DNA of 64,000 nucleotides from Ovis canadensis. Taxonomy: Eukaryota > Chordata > Mammalia > Artiodactyla > Bovidae. The notes under the pieces are model-generated. The model searched no databases. It had not been told where the DNA came from and saw only the letters and a program-made list of their open reading frames with translations. Shown piece by piece: positions 10,063-20,094 of this stretch (positions are counted from its first letter, which is position 1; every line of letters starts with the position of its first letter). The position numbers and the translations under genes were made by a program. The DNA is taken from positions 28,846,501-28,910,500 of the forward strand of contig NC_091251.1 in NCBI RefSeq assembly GCF_042477335.2, in the 5' to 3' direction.

Positions 10063-11175
10063 TCAAACTAAAAAGCTTCTGCACAGAAAGTGAAACCATC
10101 AACAAAATGAAAAGGTAACCGACTGAATGGGAAAACAGACTTGCAAATCATGTGTCTGATAAAGAATTAATGTCCAAAACATACTAAAAATTCATACAAC
10201 TCAGTAACAAAAAAGCCCCCAAACAATTGAATTTTAAAAATGGGCAGATCTGAATAGAGGTTTTCTTCCAAAGAAGACATACAGATGGCCAAACAGGTAC
10301 TGGAAAAGGTGTGCGCCATCACTAATCATCAGGGAAACACAAATTAAAGCCACAACTCACACCTGTTAGGAAAGGCTATCATTAAGAAGTGTTAATAAAT
10401 GTTAGTGAAGATGTGGAGAAATGGGAACCGGGACGTGCTGTTGATGGGAATGTAAACTGGTGCAGGCACTATGGAAAACAGTATGGCGGTTCCTCCAAAA
10501 ATTAAAATTAGTATAAGATCCAGAAATTCTACTTCTGAGTTTTTACTTGAAGACAACGAAAACCAGTAACTTGAAAAGATACCCGCACCCCCATGTTCCT
10601 TGCAGCATTATGTACAACATCCAACGCGTGGAAACAACCTTGGTGCCCACCAATGGACAAATGGATAAAGAAAATGCGACGTGACACTATTCAGCAAAAA
10701 AAGAATTAAACTCTAGCCACCTGAGACAACATAAACGGACCGTAAGAGCAGTGTGCTAAATGAAATGTCTGACAAAGAGGAATACCATATGATCTCAGTA
10801 TATGTGCAATCTTAGAAAAACAAACTAAAAAAACCCAAACAAGCTCATAGATACAGAAAACAGGTGGTTGACAGGTGAGGTTGGGGGGAGGGGAGTGAGA
10901 GAAATTGGCGAAGGGGGGTCAAAAACTACAGCTTCTGTCATGGGGATGTAAGGTACAGCATGGTGACTACAGTTAATAATGTATCACATATTTAAAAGTT
11001 GCTTATAGAGTAGACCTTATCACAGGTAAAAAAAAAAACAAAACTGTTGTCTATGTTTAGTGATAGATGTTAACTAGACTTATGATGGTCACTTCCCAAT
11101 ATAAACAAGTTATCTATTATGCTGTATACCTGAAACAAATGTCAATCACACCTCAACTTAAAAAATTGTAAAGAA
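10063..11175 (+). repeat. L1 3' end: ORF2 C-terminus and 3' UTR
   Basis: The ORF2 tail region (AAAAAGCTTCTGCACAG, GATGTGGAGAAATGGGAAC, ACCAATGGACAAATGGATAA) is followed by a 3' UTR with the G-rich patch GGTTGGGGGGAGGGGAGTG at about 10878 and an ending near 11160. Multiple stops. It ends about 1 kb upstream of the RPLP1 promoter. Confidence 0.88.
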
Positions 11176-11484
11176 AACCTCTCAGTATGAATCCAACACC
11201 AATTTTCTTAGCTTCAAAGGACACAAAACAGCAGTAAAGCACCTAGCGAGACAGCAGCTACATCAAGAGGTCTTTTAACATCACAAGTGCAATGTCAAAG
11301 CTTTTACACCGAACCAGAAGGTCCTTTAAAAAAAAAACGAAGTTGAAGTGGAAAGTTCCCCTATATTCCTAATATATCTTTTATGCTTTGGGAAGAAAAA
11401 AAAAAAAAAGGACAAAATTTACTTATAACCCCCAAACCCTTCCCTCTCTGCAAACAGAAGCAGGAAGCACTGAATTTAGGTTCC
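11176..11484. other. Intergenic, nothing recognised
   Basis: Unique-looking sequence with two A-rich runs (near 11327 and 11395). The short ORF starting at 11388 spans the second A run and does not resemble a protein. Confidence 0.4.
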
Positions 11485-11665
11485 CAGATTTCGAATCCAG
11501 GTTCCGTCTCGCGGTAACGCGGAATCTCGGGAAACCAGGACTACATTTTAATTTTGCCATTACAAAATGCAGATAATAGTACTTACCTCTTACACTGGGT
11601 GAGGCTTAACTGAATCTTTGTAGAGTGTGGCCCAGTGCCTGGGACATAGTAGGCGCTGAAATGTT
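11485..11665 (+). repeat. MIR SINE
   Basis: Shows the MIR order: AAAATGCAGATAATAGTACT, TACCTCTTACACTGGGTGAG and CCCAGTGCCTGGGACATAGT, then AGGCGCTGAAATGTT. Old and diverged; this is the last transposon before the RPLP1 promoter. Confidence 0.75.
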
Positions 11666-11989
11666 CTGGTATTTCAACGCTGCAGATTTCCCATTGTCTC
11701 CTATATTCAGTATTTTATCGGAGACGCTGTTCTAGGCACCGGGACCTCCCGGCTAAACCCCAGTTGCTGCCCTCCAGCAGGTCGCTGCTCGCCGAGGGTG
11801 GGGATTGGGGAGTGGGCTGACAACGTCATTAAATGACTGCTTAAGAAGTGTCACACGGGCTACAGTAGGTGGGAGTGACGCCTATTCCCCTAGGCAACTT
11901 TTCCGTAAAAGTATTCTTACTGTTCACAAACCCTGAGAGTTTAACCCAAACCAAAGAAGTTAGCATTCACAGCTTCCAGACAACTTCTT

Positions 11990-12156
11990 GATCCCGCGAA
12001 CTACTTCGAACTACTTACAGGTTTGCGCAGGCGTCTTCAGCGGAAAGTCGCGGTTTGATCTATCCCCGCCCCTTCCGGCCACGCCTCTTCCGGAAATCCC
12101 GGGAGCCGATTGGTTCGCGTGACTGGTATAAGAAGCTGCGCGCAGGCGCGCGGTTC
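11990..12156 (+). promoter_or_regulatory. RPLP1: RPLP1 core promoter, within a CpG island
   Basis: Going toward the gene I see an NRF1-like TGCGCAGGCG (12024-12033), a GC box CCCCGCCCC (12064-12072), two ETS sites CTTCCGG (12072-12078) and CTTCCGGAAA (12087-12096), an inverted CCAAT box ATTGG (12109-12113), a TATA-like TATAAG (12127-12132) and a second NRF1-like GCGCAGGCGCG (12140-12150). The pyrimidine tract starting near C12156 (CTCTTTCCTCC) is a 5' TOP motif, the usual cap site and mTOR-responsive translational signal of ribosomal protein mRNAs. The TATA-like box sits 29 bases upstream of that C. The CpG-rich zone runs on to about 12560. Factor binding is inferred from motifs only. Confidence 0.9.
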
Positions 12157-12285
12157 TCTTTCCTCCGCTGCCGCTAAGGTGCTCGGTTCTTCCGAGGAAG
12201 CTAAGGCCGTTTTGGGGTGAGGCCCTCACTTCATCCGGCGACTAGCACCGCGCCCGGCAGCCCCCACCTAGCACTCGCCCGCACC

Positions 12286-14401
12286 ATGGCCTCCGTCTCG
12301 GAGCTCGCTTGTATCTACTCTGCCCTCATTCTGCACGACGATGAGGTGACGGTCACGGTGAGTGCGGGCCTGGGCCGGCGGCGTGGCGGCCTGTGTGGGC
12401 GGCCGGTTCCCCACCCTCGCAGGCGTCAGAGGCAGGCCCTTCCGGCGGGAGCGGCGGCCGTCGACACCGGGCGGAGGGGCGGACAGGCGGGACGGGCACC
12501 CATCGGATGGGCCCATGTGCGGGCTGTCTGGGGCATCGGCCACGTGCCCGCCCTGGAGTGAGTGAGTTTCACTTAACAGCGGAGCGCTCCGAGTTTGAGA
12601 ACTTTTTTTTGTTTAGAGAAACGTGTGCAACCCGTAGCCTCATGGCGCAGTTATAACGTGTCCCAGGACACCGTATCTCCTTTGGGTGTAATTTCCTGGG
12701 TGCTCTGAGTAGGCTTTGTGGGGCCTGGCTGTGTGGTGTGGTGGAGAACACTGCGCTCTGCTCCACCTCTGGCCTTGCCTCACAGCTTAAAATAGCAGTG
12801 TAACTTGGGGAGGTCCCAGCTTGTGAAATGGCAGCGATGAACTCGAGGCCTTGCCAAGTACCTGGCACACGGGAGTAGAAGCATTTTTTTGCCTTAAGAG
12901 TGGAAGAAACTGTCGTCTTAGATTAGTATACATGCAATGTCAATAGAGTACTCGGTACTTTTGTATTCAGGCTATGAAATGGCACTCCACTCCAGCACTC
13001 TTGCCTGGAAAATCCCATGGATGGAGGAGCCTGATAGGCTACAGTCCATGGGGTCGCAAAGAGCCGGACACGACTGAGCGACTTCACGTTCACTCTTCAC
13101 TTTAACAGTTATTTGCTTTCGATTTGCAGTATTTTGAAGACATTTACGAAAGTGCTATCTGATGGGGTGCCCGTCTTATTTGTTTTAGGAGGATAAGATC
13201 AATGCCCTCATTAAAGCAGCCGGTGTAAATGTTGAGCCTTTCTGGCCAGGTTTGTTTGCAAAGGTAAGGTGATGGTGAAAAGGTGATTTGTTTGGAGAAG
13301 CAAATTTTGGAAGACCTACTGATTTATTAAAACAAGTGCTCATACTAACCTCCAAAAGTGCTGGAAGCCCCCATGTTTCACTGGACTTGTCTAAGCAGAA
13401 GGGGTATTCCTCATATATCTGTCTCTAGGAGCGAATTATGGTTTTGCTCTGTGGTCTCATGGTCTCATACCCTGCTTTCTCTTTTCTTCTGTTCTAAAAT
13501 CATGAGGAAAATATATTACCAGGTTATTCTTTCAATATATAAAAAGGTCATCCAAGAAATACTACACATGCTGTTCCAAGTAAATCCTGCCAGCACGGCC
13601 GTGACATCTTATTGCTTGCTTATTCTTTATCGGAATATAAAAGATCAAGGAATTCAGCCGTGGCCGCCTTAGTATACATGCAATGTCAAACTAATAGCTT
13701 CTCTTCACCTCCTGTTCTTCAATCCTGAGACTGGAAAGATTGGAAACACTGTACCTATGCAAGTGAAACTAATAGCCTCTCTTCACCTCCTGTTCTTCAA
13801 TCTTGAGACTGGAAACACTGTACCTATATCTCTGTTAGTGAATTCCCTTGGGAAAATTATATAGAATTATCTAGCAGTCTAAAAAAATAGAATTCACTGT
13901 TAAGAGGAGACATGAACTGTACTTGTAAGTTAAGCCAGCTTTTCGGTGCTACCACAGGCCAGAACTAAGCATTTACCTGAACATGCACATGTGTTGCAGG
14001 CCTTGGCCAATGTCAACATCGGGAGCCTCATCTGCAATGTGGGGGCTGGTGGACCTGCCCCAGCCGCCGGTGCTGCACCAGCAGGAGGCCCTGCCCCCTC
14101 CACTGCCGCTGCCCCAGGTAGGAAACTTGGTATTGGAGTGAGGAGGGTGGAGATACTAGCGGCAAAGTTGCTCTTCATTTGCTAAGAGGAGATGTGTAGA
14201 AATCTTAAGAGGCATCATTTGATGAGGGAAAGTTAACATATTTTTGACTATGTGAATTGTAGGGCCTGGAGCTCTTTGGAGTTTTAGTGAGGTAACTGAC
14301 TGTTTTCTGCTTTGTTTTTAGCTGAGGAGAAGAAAGTAGAAGCAAAGAAAGAAGAATCTGAAGAGTCTGATGATGACATGGGCTTTGGTCTTTTTGACTA
14401 A
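12286..14401 (+). CDS. RPLP1: RPLP1, large ribosomal subunit stalk protein P1
   Basis: Acidic stalk protein of the 60S subunit. P1 pairs with P2, and the heterodimers bind P0 to form the lateral stalk that recruits and activates translational GTPases such as eEF1A and eEF2. Coding exons join 12286-12357, 13189-13263, 14000-14117 and 14322-14401 to give 114 aa, the usual length. All junctions are GT-AG (phases 0, 0, 1). The N-terminal helical dimerisation domain (about 1-65, starting MASVSELACIYSALILHDDE) is followed by an Ala/Pro/Gly-rich hinge (about 66-88), a charged EEKKVEAKKEE stretch and the conserved C-terminal tail SDDDMGFGLFD that contacts GTPases. The ATG at 12286 has a good Kozak context (ACCATGG) and no upstream ATG was seen in the 130-nt leader. 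The reading frame is intact and spliced, so this is the functional gene, not one of the common processed copies. Residues match the human protein as I recall it. Exon 2 (75 nt, 25 codons) is in-frame skippable, as in a known short human isoform. Confidence 0.98.
12358..13188 (+). other. RPLP1: RPLP1 intron 1
   Basis: Donor GTGAGTG at 12358, acceptor TTTTAG ending at 13188. The first 200 bases continue the CpG island. It contains a Bov-A SINE half (12972-13112) and, at 12923-12943, a 21-base word repeated exactly in intron 2. Confidence 0.95.
12972..13112 (+). repeat. Bov-A SINE monomer in RPLP1 intron 1
   Basis: Only the Bov-A body is present (CACTCCAGCACTCTTGCCTG to CGGACACGACTGAGCGAC), with no tRNA head. 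It lies in the sense orientation about 75 bases before the exon 2 acceptor. Confidence 0.9.
13678..13827 (+). repeat. Tandem duplication in RPLP1 intron 2 (two units of about 79 and 71 bp)
   Basis: Unit 1 (13678-13756) and unit 2 (13757-13827) share AAACTAATAG, then CTTCACCTCCTGTTCTTCAA, GAGACTGGAAA and ACACTGTACCTAT with few differences. Unit 2 lacks a 9-base piece of unit 1. It lies within the 736-bp intron (13264-13999). Confidence 0.93.
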
Positions 14402-14421
14402 ACCTTCTTAGTAGCACATTG

Positions 14422-14427
14422 AATAAA
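14422..14427 (+). terminator. RPLP1: RPLP1 poly(A) signal
   Basis: AATAAA lies 21 bases after the stop codon (TAA 14399-14401), giving a very short 3' UTR of about 45 bases. That is normal for ribosomal protein mRNAs. Cleavage is expected at about 14440-14450, before the TGCTGCTGTTGGTCTT tract. Confidence 0.93.
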
Positions 14428-14449
14428 AAGCTGAGCTGTTTGCTGCTGT

Positions 14450-14950
14450 TGGTCTTAACTGATAGTTCTGGGGGTGTGTTGCGTAAAAATGGAACTTTGG
14501 CTTTCAGTGTGTTCTGCCAGGACAGGAGCTGGGTGCAGCATTGAGAACTGCATGGGGAGGCTGGAGGAGAAAGGCTCAGAGCAGACACCTTGTCCAGATT
14601 ACTCGCATGACTTCATGATTGCAGGATTTGTTCTCTAGACTGAATAGGAGTCACTGTTGGGCATGGGGGGGTGTGGTCCAGATCTCAGATTTTTGAAAGC
14701 TGAAGAAGCTCTGTGGGGAGGGGTGGCTGAACAATGGCATGAAGGGTAAATTGGTTCACTTTTCAAAATGCCAGGGCCACCCTAGAACTTGGATTCATAT
14801 AAAATTATATTCAGGGCATCTGTCAGGTGCTAGGCCCTTGGGACATCTCTGCCTTTGATAGGGACATGAGGTTGAGGTTGTAGGACTTTCTGGCCCATGG
14901 TCCTAAACATCTTCACTTCAGTGTATAGGACCACTTTGTATACGTTATTG
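14450..14950. other. Intergenic flank of RPLP1, nothing recognised
   Basis: Mostly unique-looking sequence. The antisense ORF at 14205-14588 overlaps RPLP1 exon 4 and its flank and looks like a shadow. Confidence 0.4.
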
Positions 14951-14954
14951 TAGC

Positions 14955-15020
14955 CAAGTCTCAGTGGTCCATCGAAGAGTAGGACATGACTTAGTGATTG
15001 AACAACAACATTCAAACAAA
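14955..15020 (+). repeat. BovB/Bov-A tail remnant
   Basis: Short degraded tail (CATCGAAGAGTAGGACATGA through GATTGAACAACAACA). Confidence 0.6.
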
Positions 15021-15239
15021 ATAAGTGGCCCCAGACTGTCAGTGGAAACCACAGATGAGGACTGTAAGGTGTAAACAATTTAGGACAGGTGGGGTACAAT
15101 GAGAAAAATGACAAAAGTGTCACTCAAATTTTGGAGATGTTCAAAATGCATAACGGCTAACCTAAATGAAGGCCAGCATTTTGCTAATAAGTAATTAGCA
15201 CAGTAAGTTAATGGATTAAAACCACATAATGACTCCCAA

Positions 15240-15388
15240 GTAAAAGTCTGCTCAGTTGTGTCCAACTCTGTGGGATTCTCCAGGCCAAAATACTGGACTG
15301 GGTAGACTCCCCTCAGGGGGTCTTTCCAACCCAGGAATCAAATCATTGCAGGTGGATTCTTGACCAACTGAGCTATCAGGGAAGCAGT
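15240..15388 (-). repeat. Bov-tA SINE, minus strand, internally deleted
   Basis: Reads GCTCAGTTGTGTCCAACTCT, then jumps past the usual 'gactgcagcccaccaggctc' part to GGGATTCTCCAGGCC, and ends at ACTGAGCTATCAGGGAAGC. Confidence 0.85.
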
Positions 15389-15504
15389 GACTCCAAAGCC
15401 TACTTTTAACTGCATTGTTCCCCATATTCCTGCCCTGGCTGTTCCTGCATCAGCTTTCTCATGTAGTGAAGGAAGTAGTACATTTAAAATTTGTTACTTT
15501 TGGT

Positions 15505-15710
15505 TCGTGCTGGCTTTGCCCAGGCTTAAAGTGCTGCAAGCAGGGATGGGGACTCTGTTGTGTGCTGGCTTCTTGCAGTGGCTGCTTTTGTGGAGCACAG
15601 GCTTTTAAGTGCACGGCTTAGTTGATCAGTGATGGGATCTTCCCAGGCCAGGGATGAAACCTGTGTCCCCTGCACTGGCAGGCGGATTCTTAACCACTTG
15701 GGAAATCCCA
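15505..15710 (-). repeat. CHR-family SINE, minus strand
   Basis: Reverse-oriented long CHR type: GTGGAGCACAGGCTTTTAAG, then GGATCTTCCCAGGCCAGGG, GCACTGGCAGGCGGATTC and TTAACCACTTGGGAAATCCC. Confidence 0.75.
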
Positions 15711-15736
15711 AAAGAAATCTTAATATAGTAAAAATC

Positions 15737-16015
15737 TGTTCAGTTCAGTCGCTCAGTCGTGTTCGACTCTGTGACCCCATGAATCGCAGCACACCAGGCT
15801 TTCCTGTCCATCACCAACTCCCGGAGTTCACTCAGACTCACGTCCATCGAGTCAGTGATGCCATCCAGCCATCCCATCCTCGGTCGTCCCCTTCTACTGC
15901 CCCCAATCCCTCCCAGCATCAGAGTCTGCCAGTGAGTCAACTCTTTGCATGAGGTGGCCAAAGTACTGGAGTTTTAGCTTCAGCATCATTCCTTCCAAAG
16001 AGCTAAAAGTTTTTC
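15737..16015 (-). repeat. BovB LINE 3' end, minus strand
   Basis: In reverse: tail complement TTCAGTTCAGTCGCTCAGTC, then GCCATCCAGCCATCCCATCC and GTGGCCAAAGTACTGGAG. First of four BovB pieces between 15.7 and 19.3 kb. Confidence 0.9.
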
Positions 16016-16484
16016 CAAAGAATGTCCTGATAATCAAATTAGGAGGCCATAGCAGTCTTATTCATTTGATACCAAAAAGTCTGCCCAGTTTCACCGACCT
16101 TCCAGTTCCCTGAACCTTGATTTCCTTTGCAAAGTGAGAATCACCTACTTCATATTGGAGAATGAACCAAGTAACACTTGCTGGCACATGCATGTTCCTT
16201 CCCTTCTGCATAAGGTATAAAGACACAGCTGGCTTCCCAGGTTTCCTGAATCCCAGGCAAGCCTTGTGCTCCCCAAGTCCCTTTCCTGCTGATCCTGCTG
16301 GATCATGCAGCAGCTTTGGTGTCTCATAGCTAGTTTCACACATCATACTTGTTCACCAAGCATACTTGTTGACAGTTGCATTGTTAAAATTCTATTCACT
16401 TCTGTGGCCACTGAAAGTGTAGTCCATGGACAGCTCGCTCACCCCTCTAATGCTGCATTACCAGGAAGCCAATAGAAAAAGCAG
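16016..16484. other. Intergenic, nothing recognised
   Basis: Unique-looking sequence without an exon-like ORF or repeat consensus. Confidence 0.4.
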
Positions 16485-17372
16485 GAGAGTTCTAGAAAAA
16501 TGTCTACTTCTGTTTTATTGACTATGCCAAAGCCTTTGTGTGGATCACAACAAACTGGAAAATCCTTAGGGATTGGAATACCAGACCACCTTACCTGCCT
16601 CTTGAGAAACTTGTATGTAGGTCAAGGAGCAACAGAACCAAACATGGAACAACGGATTGGTTCCAAATTGGGAAAGGAGTGTGTCTAGGCTGTATGTTGT
16701 CACCCTGCTTATTTAACTTATATGCAGAGTACATCATGCAAAATGCTGGGCTGGATGAAGCACAAGCTAGAATCAAGATTGGTGGGAGAAATATTAACCT
16801 CAGATATGCAGATGACACCACCCTTATGACAGAAAGTGAAGAACTAAAGAGGCTCTTCATGAAAGTGAAAGGAAAGTGAAAAAGCTGGCTTAAATCTCAA
16901 CATTCAAAAAGCCAAGATCATGGCATCCTGTCCCATAACTTCATGGCAAATAGATGGGGAAACAATGGAAACAGTGACAGACTATTTTCTTGGGTTCCCA
17001 AATCACTGCAGATGGTGACTGCAGCCATGAAATTAAAAGGCTCTTGTTCCTTGGAAGAAAAGCCATGACCAACCTAGACAGCATATTGAAAAGCAGAGAC
17101 ATTACTTTGCTGACAAAGGTCTGTTTAGTCAAAGCTATGGTTTTCCCAGTAGTCATGTATGGATGTGAGAGTTGGACCATAAAGAAAGCTGAGTGCAGAA
17201 AAATTGATGCTTTTGAACTGTGGTGTTGGAGACAACAGGGTGGGTTGGCTGGATGGCATCACCAACTCAATGGACATGAGTTTGAGCAAGCTGTAGGAGT
17301 TGGTGATGGACAGGAGGGCCTGGCGTGCTGCAGTCCATGGGGTTGCAAAGAGTCGGACGTGACTGACTGAAC
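16485..17372 (+). repeat. BovB LINE, reverse-transcriptase-to-tail part with internal deletion
   Basis: Translation shows FIDYAKAF near the start and NLRYADDTTLM with the catalytic YADD retained. After the segment FELWCWR the sequence jumps at about 17232 directly to the GGTTGGCTGGATGGCATC region, so about 180 bases typical of other copies are missing. Frameshifts prevent a continuous protein. It forms an inverted pair with the next copy. Confidence 0.92.
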
Positions 17373-17375
17373 TGA

Positions 17376-17885
17376 ACTGAACTGGACTGTTCAGTCTGGA
17401 CTGCAGCACGCCAGGCCTCCCTGTCCATCACCAACTCCCAGAGCTTGCTCAAACTCATGTCCGTTGAGTTGGTGATGCCATCCAGCCATTTCATCCTCTG
17501 TCGTCCCCTTCTGCCTTCAGTCTTTTCCAGCATCAGGGTCTCTTCCAGTGAGTCAGTTCTTCCAATCAGGTGGCCAAAGTATTGGAGTTTCAGCTTCAGC
17601 ATCAGTCCTTCTAATTAATATTTAGGACTGATTTCCTTCAGGATTAACAGGTTGGATCTTACAGTCCAAGGGACTCTCAAGAGTTTTCTCCAACACCACA
17701 GTTCAAAAGCATCAATTCTCTGGCGCTCAGCTTTCTTTATGGTCCAACTCTCACATCCGTATATGACTACAGGAAAAACCATAGCTTTGACTAGATGGAC
17801 TTTGGTTGGCAAAGTAACGTGTCTGCTTTTTAATATGCAATCTAGGTTTGTCATAGCTTTTCTTCCAAAGAGCAATATGGGCTCT
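17376..17885 (-). repeat. BovB LINE 3' part, minus strand (second arm of the inverted pair)
   Basis: In reverse it translates to FGRKAMTNLDCILKSR, VHLVKAMVFPVVIYGCESW and FELWCWRKLLRVPWT. It starts within about 30 bases of the tail of the preceding + strand copy. Confidence 0.92.
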
Positions 17886-18197
17886 AATTCTCATGTTTAG
17901 AAGAATTTTAGGAATGAACATGCTCATTGACAAACCATCTAAGAAAACAAACAAAAAAATCCATGTTTTCACTGAATGTGTTGCACAATGGGGTAGGTTT
18001 AAAAAAAAAAATCTAAATGTCCTTCCTGTCAGCTGTTAATGTTTTGTTGGTGGTGGTGGTCTTCTCAACAAAAATTGATGAGGAAAGATCCATGTGTAAA
18101 ATGTGAGATTTTAAAACCACCTTTTGGAAAGGAGAAAAGGAATTGAAAGGATTCAAAATATTTATACAACAAAACAACTTGGTATATTACTTAGATT
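17886..18197. other. AT-rich intergenic with a short (GGT)n run
   Basis: Contains a short GGT trinucleotide run near 18046-18060 and A-rich tracts. No gene seen. Confidence 0.4.
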
Positions 18198-18212
18198 TAA
18201 ATATTATGTATC

Positions 18213-18360
18213 GGGACTTCCCTTGCGGCCCAGTGGCTGAGCCTCTGAGCTCCCAATGCAGGGGGCCGGGGTTTGATCCCTGTTCAGGGAACCAGAGCCC
18301 ACATGATGCAACTAAGACTCCACGCAGCCAAATAAATAAATAATCTTAAAAAATAAATAA
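18213..18360 (+). repeat. CHR-family SINE with 15-bp target-site duplication
   Basis: Head GGGACTTCCCTTGCGGCCCA, then GGTTTGATCCC, ending in an AAATAAATAAATAA tail. TAAATATTATGTATC flanks it exactly at 18198-18212 and 18361-18375. Confidence 0.93.
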
Positions 18361-18375
18361 TAAATATTATGTATC

Positions 18376-18890
18376 AAATCCTTTCTTCCCCAGGTAGCAA
18401 TGTGACCAGATGATTGCTGATTTGGTTGGGTAGGACTTTATAAATAATTCACACATTCTCCCATTCTGAACTTTGCATGTCAGAAGAACTTAATTAGCCC
18501 TGCTTATATATCAAGAACCAGTTCCTAGGAGAGTTTGCGTGCCCAGTCAAGTTCACACAGCTAGTACAGGGCCTGCCACCTCATTTGTCTCAAATCAGCT
18601 GTTCTTTTACCAGATCTGGTGTCCCTTCCACACATGTGCTTTTGTAAGGTACAGCAATCAACTTGATTTTTTTCTCTGTCACTTTACAAGCCACTTCTCT
18701 CTCATTTCCTTATCTTTGCAATCAAGCCTGGACACATAAGCTTGAGCTGGGAGCTGTTTTTAAGAGAAGATTGATGTTTTTATTTCTGAAATAACCAGAA
18801 GATGCCCCCCAAAGTCAGAACACAGACACCACAAAGGATGCTTCATGGAACTTGGGCTGTTACCAGATTCAACAATCTTCTGGAATATTA
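18376..18890. other. Intergenic, nothing recognised
   Basis: Unique-looking sequence; the short ORFs do not resemble known proteins. Confidence 0.4.
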
Positions 18891-18892
18891 AT

Positions 18893-19325
18893 GTGTTCCA
18901 GTAGTCATGTATGGATGTGAAAATTGGACCATAAAGAAAGCTGGGGACTGAAGAATTCATGCTTTTGAACTGTGGTGTTGGAGAAGACTCTTGAGAGTCC
19001 CTTGGACTGCAAGGAGATCCAACCAGTCCATCCTAAAGGAGCTCAGTCCTGAATATTCATTAGAAATTATGTGGAAGCTGAAACTTCAATACTTTGGCCA
19101 CCTGATGTGAAGAACTGACTCATTGGAAGAGACCCTGATGCCGGGAATGATTGAAGGCAGGAGGAGAAGGGGATGACAGACGATGAGATGGTTGGATGGC
19201 ATCACCGACTCAATGGACATGAGTTTGAGTAAACTCTGGGAGTTGGTGATGGACAGGGAGGCCTGGCGTGCTGCAGTCCGTGGGGTCGCAAAGAGCTGGA
19301 CACGACTAAGTGAACTGAACTGAAG
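18893..19325 (+). repeat. BovB LINE 3' end
   Basis: Begins at the VVMYGC-coding region (TAGTCATGTATGGATGTGAA) and runs to GGACACGACTAAGTGAACTG plus GAACTGAAG. 5'-truncated. Confidence 0.92.
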
Positions 19326-20094
19326 CTTCCTTCTGGACATATTGACCTGTCACATGTCCACAGGCTCAGGGGCGTCTCATGGTTGTACAGGATTGCTCAA
19401 ATAGTTATGGGCTTCCAAAAAATCAAATTCTACTCAGTTTAGCTCACTGAAACTTCTACTCCGTTTACTTGTATACTTTGAGGGTTATTGTGATGTCCAA
19501 TTAAGGTAAAAAATATGTTTTTCACCTTCCAGATCTTTGTATTTGCTGTGTCCCCCATCTCCCTGGGCCACCCACTGCCTACCCCAGTTAATTCTACTCC
19601 TTCCAGACTCAGGAAGCCCACCCTAGGCTGTATTAAATCCCTCCTCTAAGTTCCCTGTATACCAGTTCTTAAAAGTAAATGTGTAATTGGGCATTTATGA
19701 CTTCAATATCTTACCTCCACATAGTGAGTTCCAGGATCAGGCTGTCTGTGTTGCTCACCTGCACCCCCACTTATCACACCGCCTGGCTCATTGTTGGCAT
19801 TTACTATTTATCACAGCCCAGCTCTCTCCTTTCACACGGAAGGTAATCAGGGCCCAGGCAGGAGGACCTTGCTCAGCAGCAGTGACTGGAGCTGGAACCC
19901 GTCTCTGGGTCCGTGAATGCCCTTTCCACTGCAGCAGGCCTGCTCCCCACCACCAACCTCTTCAGTCAATTCTCACTTAGTGCTCACCTGCCAGGTTGCC
20001 ACGTACAGGTGTGGATGTTCACGCCCTGAGGTGGGAACCCAGGGACCCAGATGATGCTCACACCAGGTCTGGCTTTATACATTCCTTACCTGCA
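19326..20094. other. Intergenic, possible old MIR relic
   Basis: Mostly unrecognised. Positions about 19785-19950 resemble a minus-strand MIR (GGAACCCGTCTCTGGGTCC followed by CCTTTCCACTGCAGC), but the match is weak. Confidence 0.35.

Noticed and set aside
12217-12285. In-frame upstream extension of the RPLP1 reading frame
   Set aside because: It opens with GTG, lies in the 5' leader, and the ATG at 12286 has a good Kozak context and gives the exact family N-terminus.
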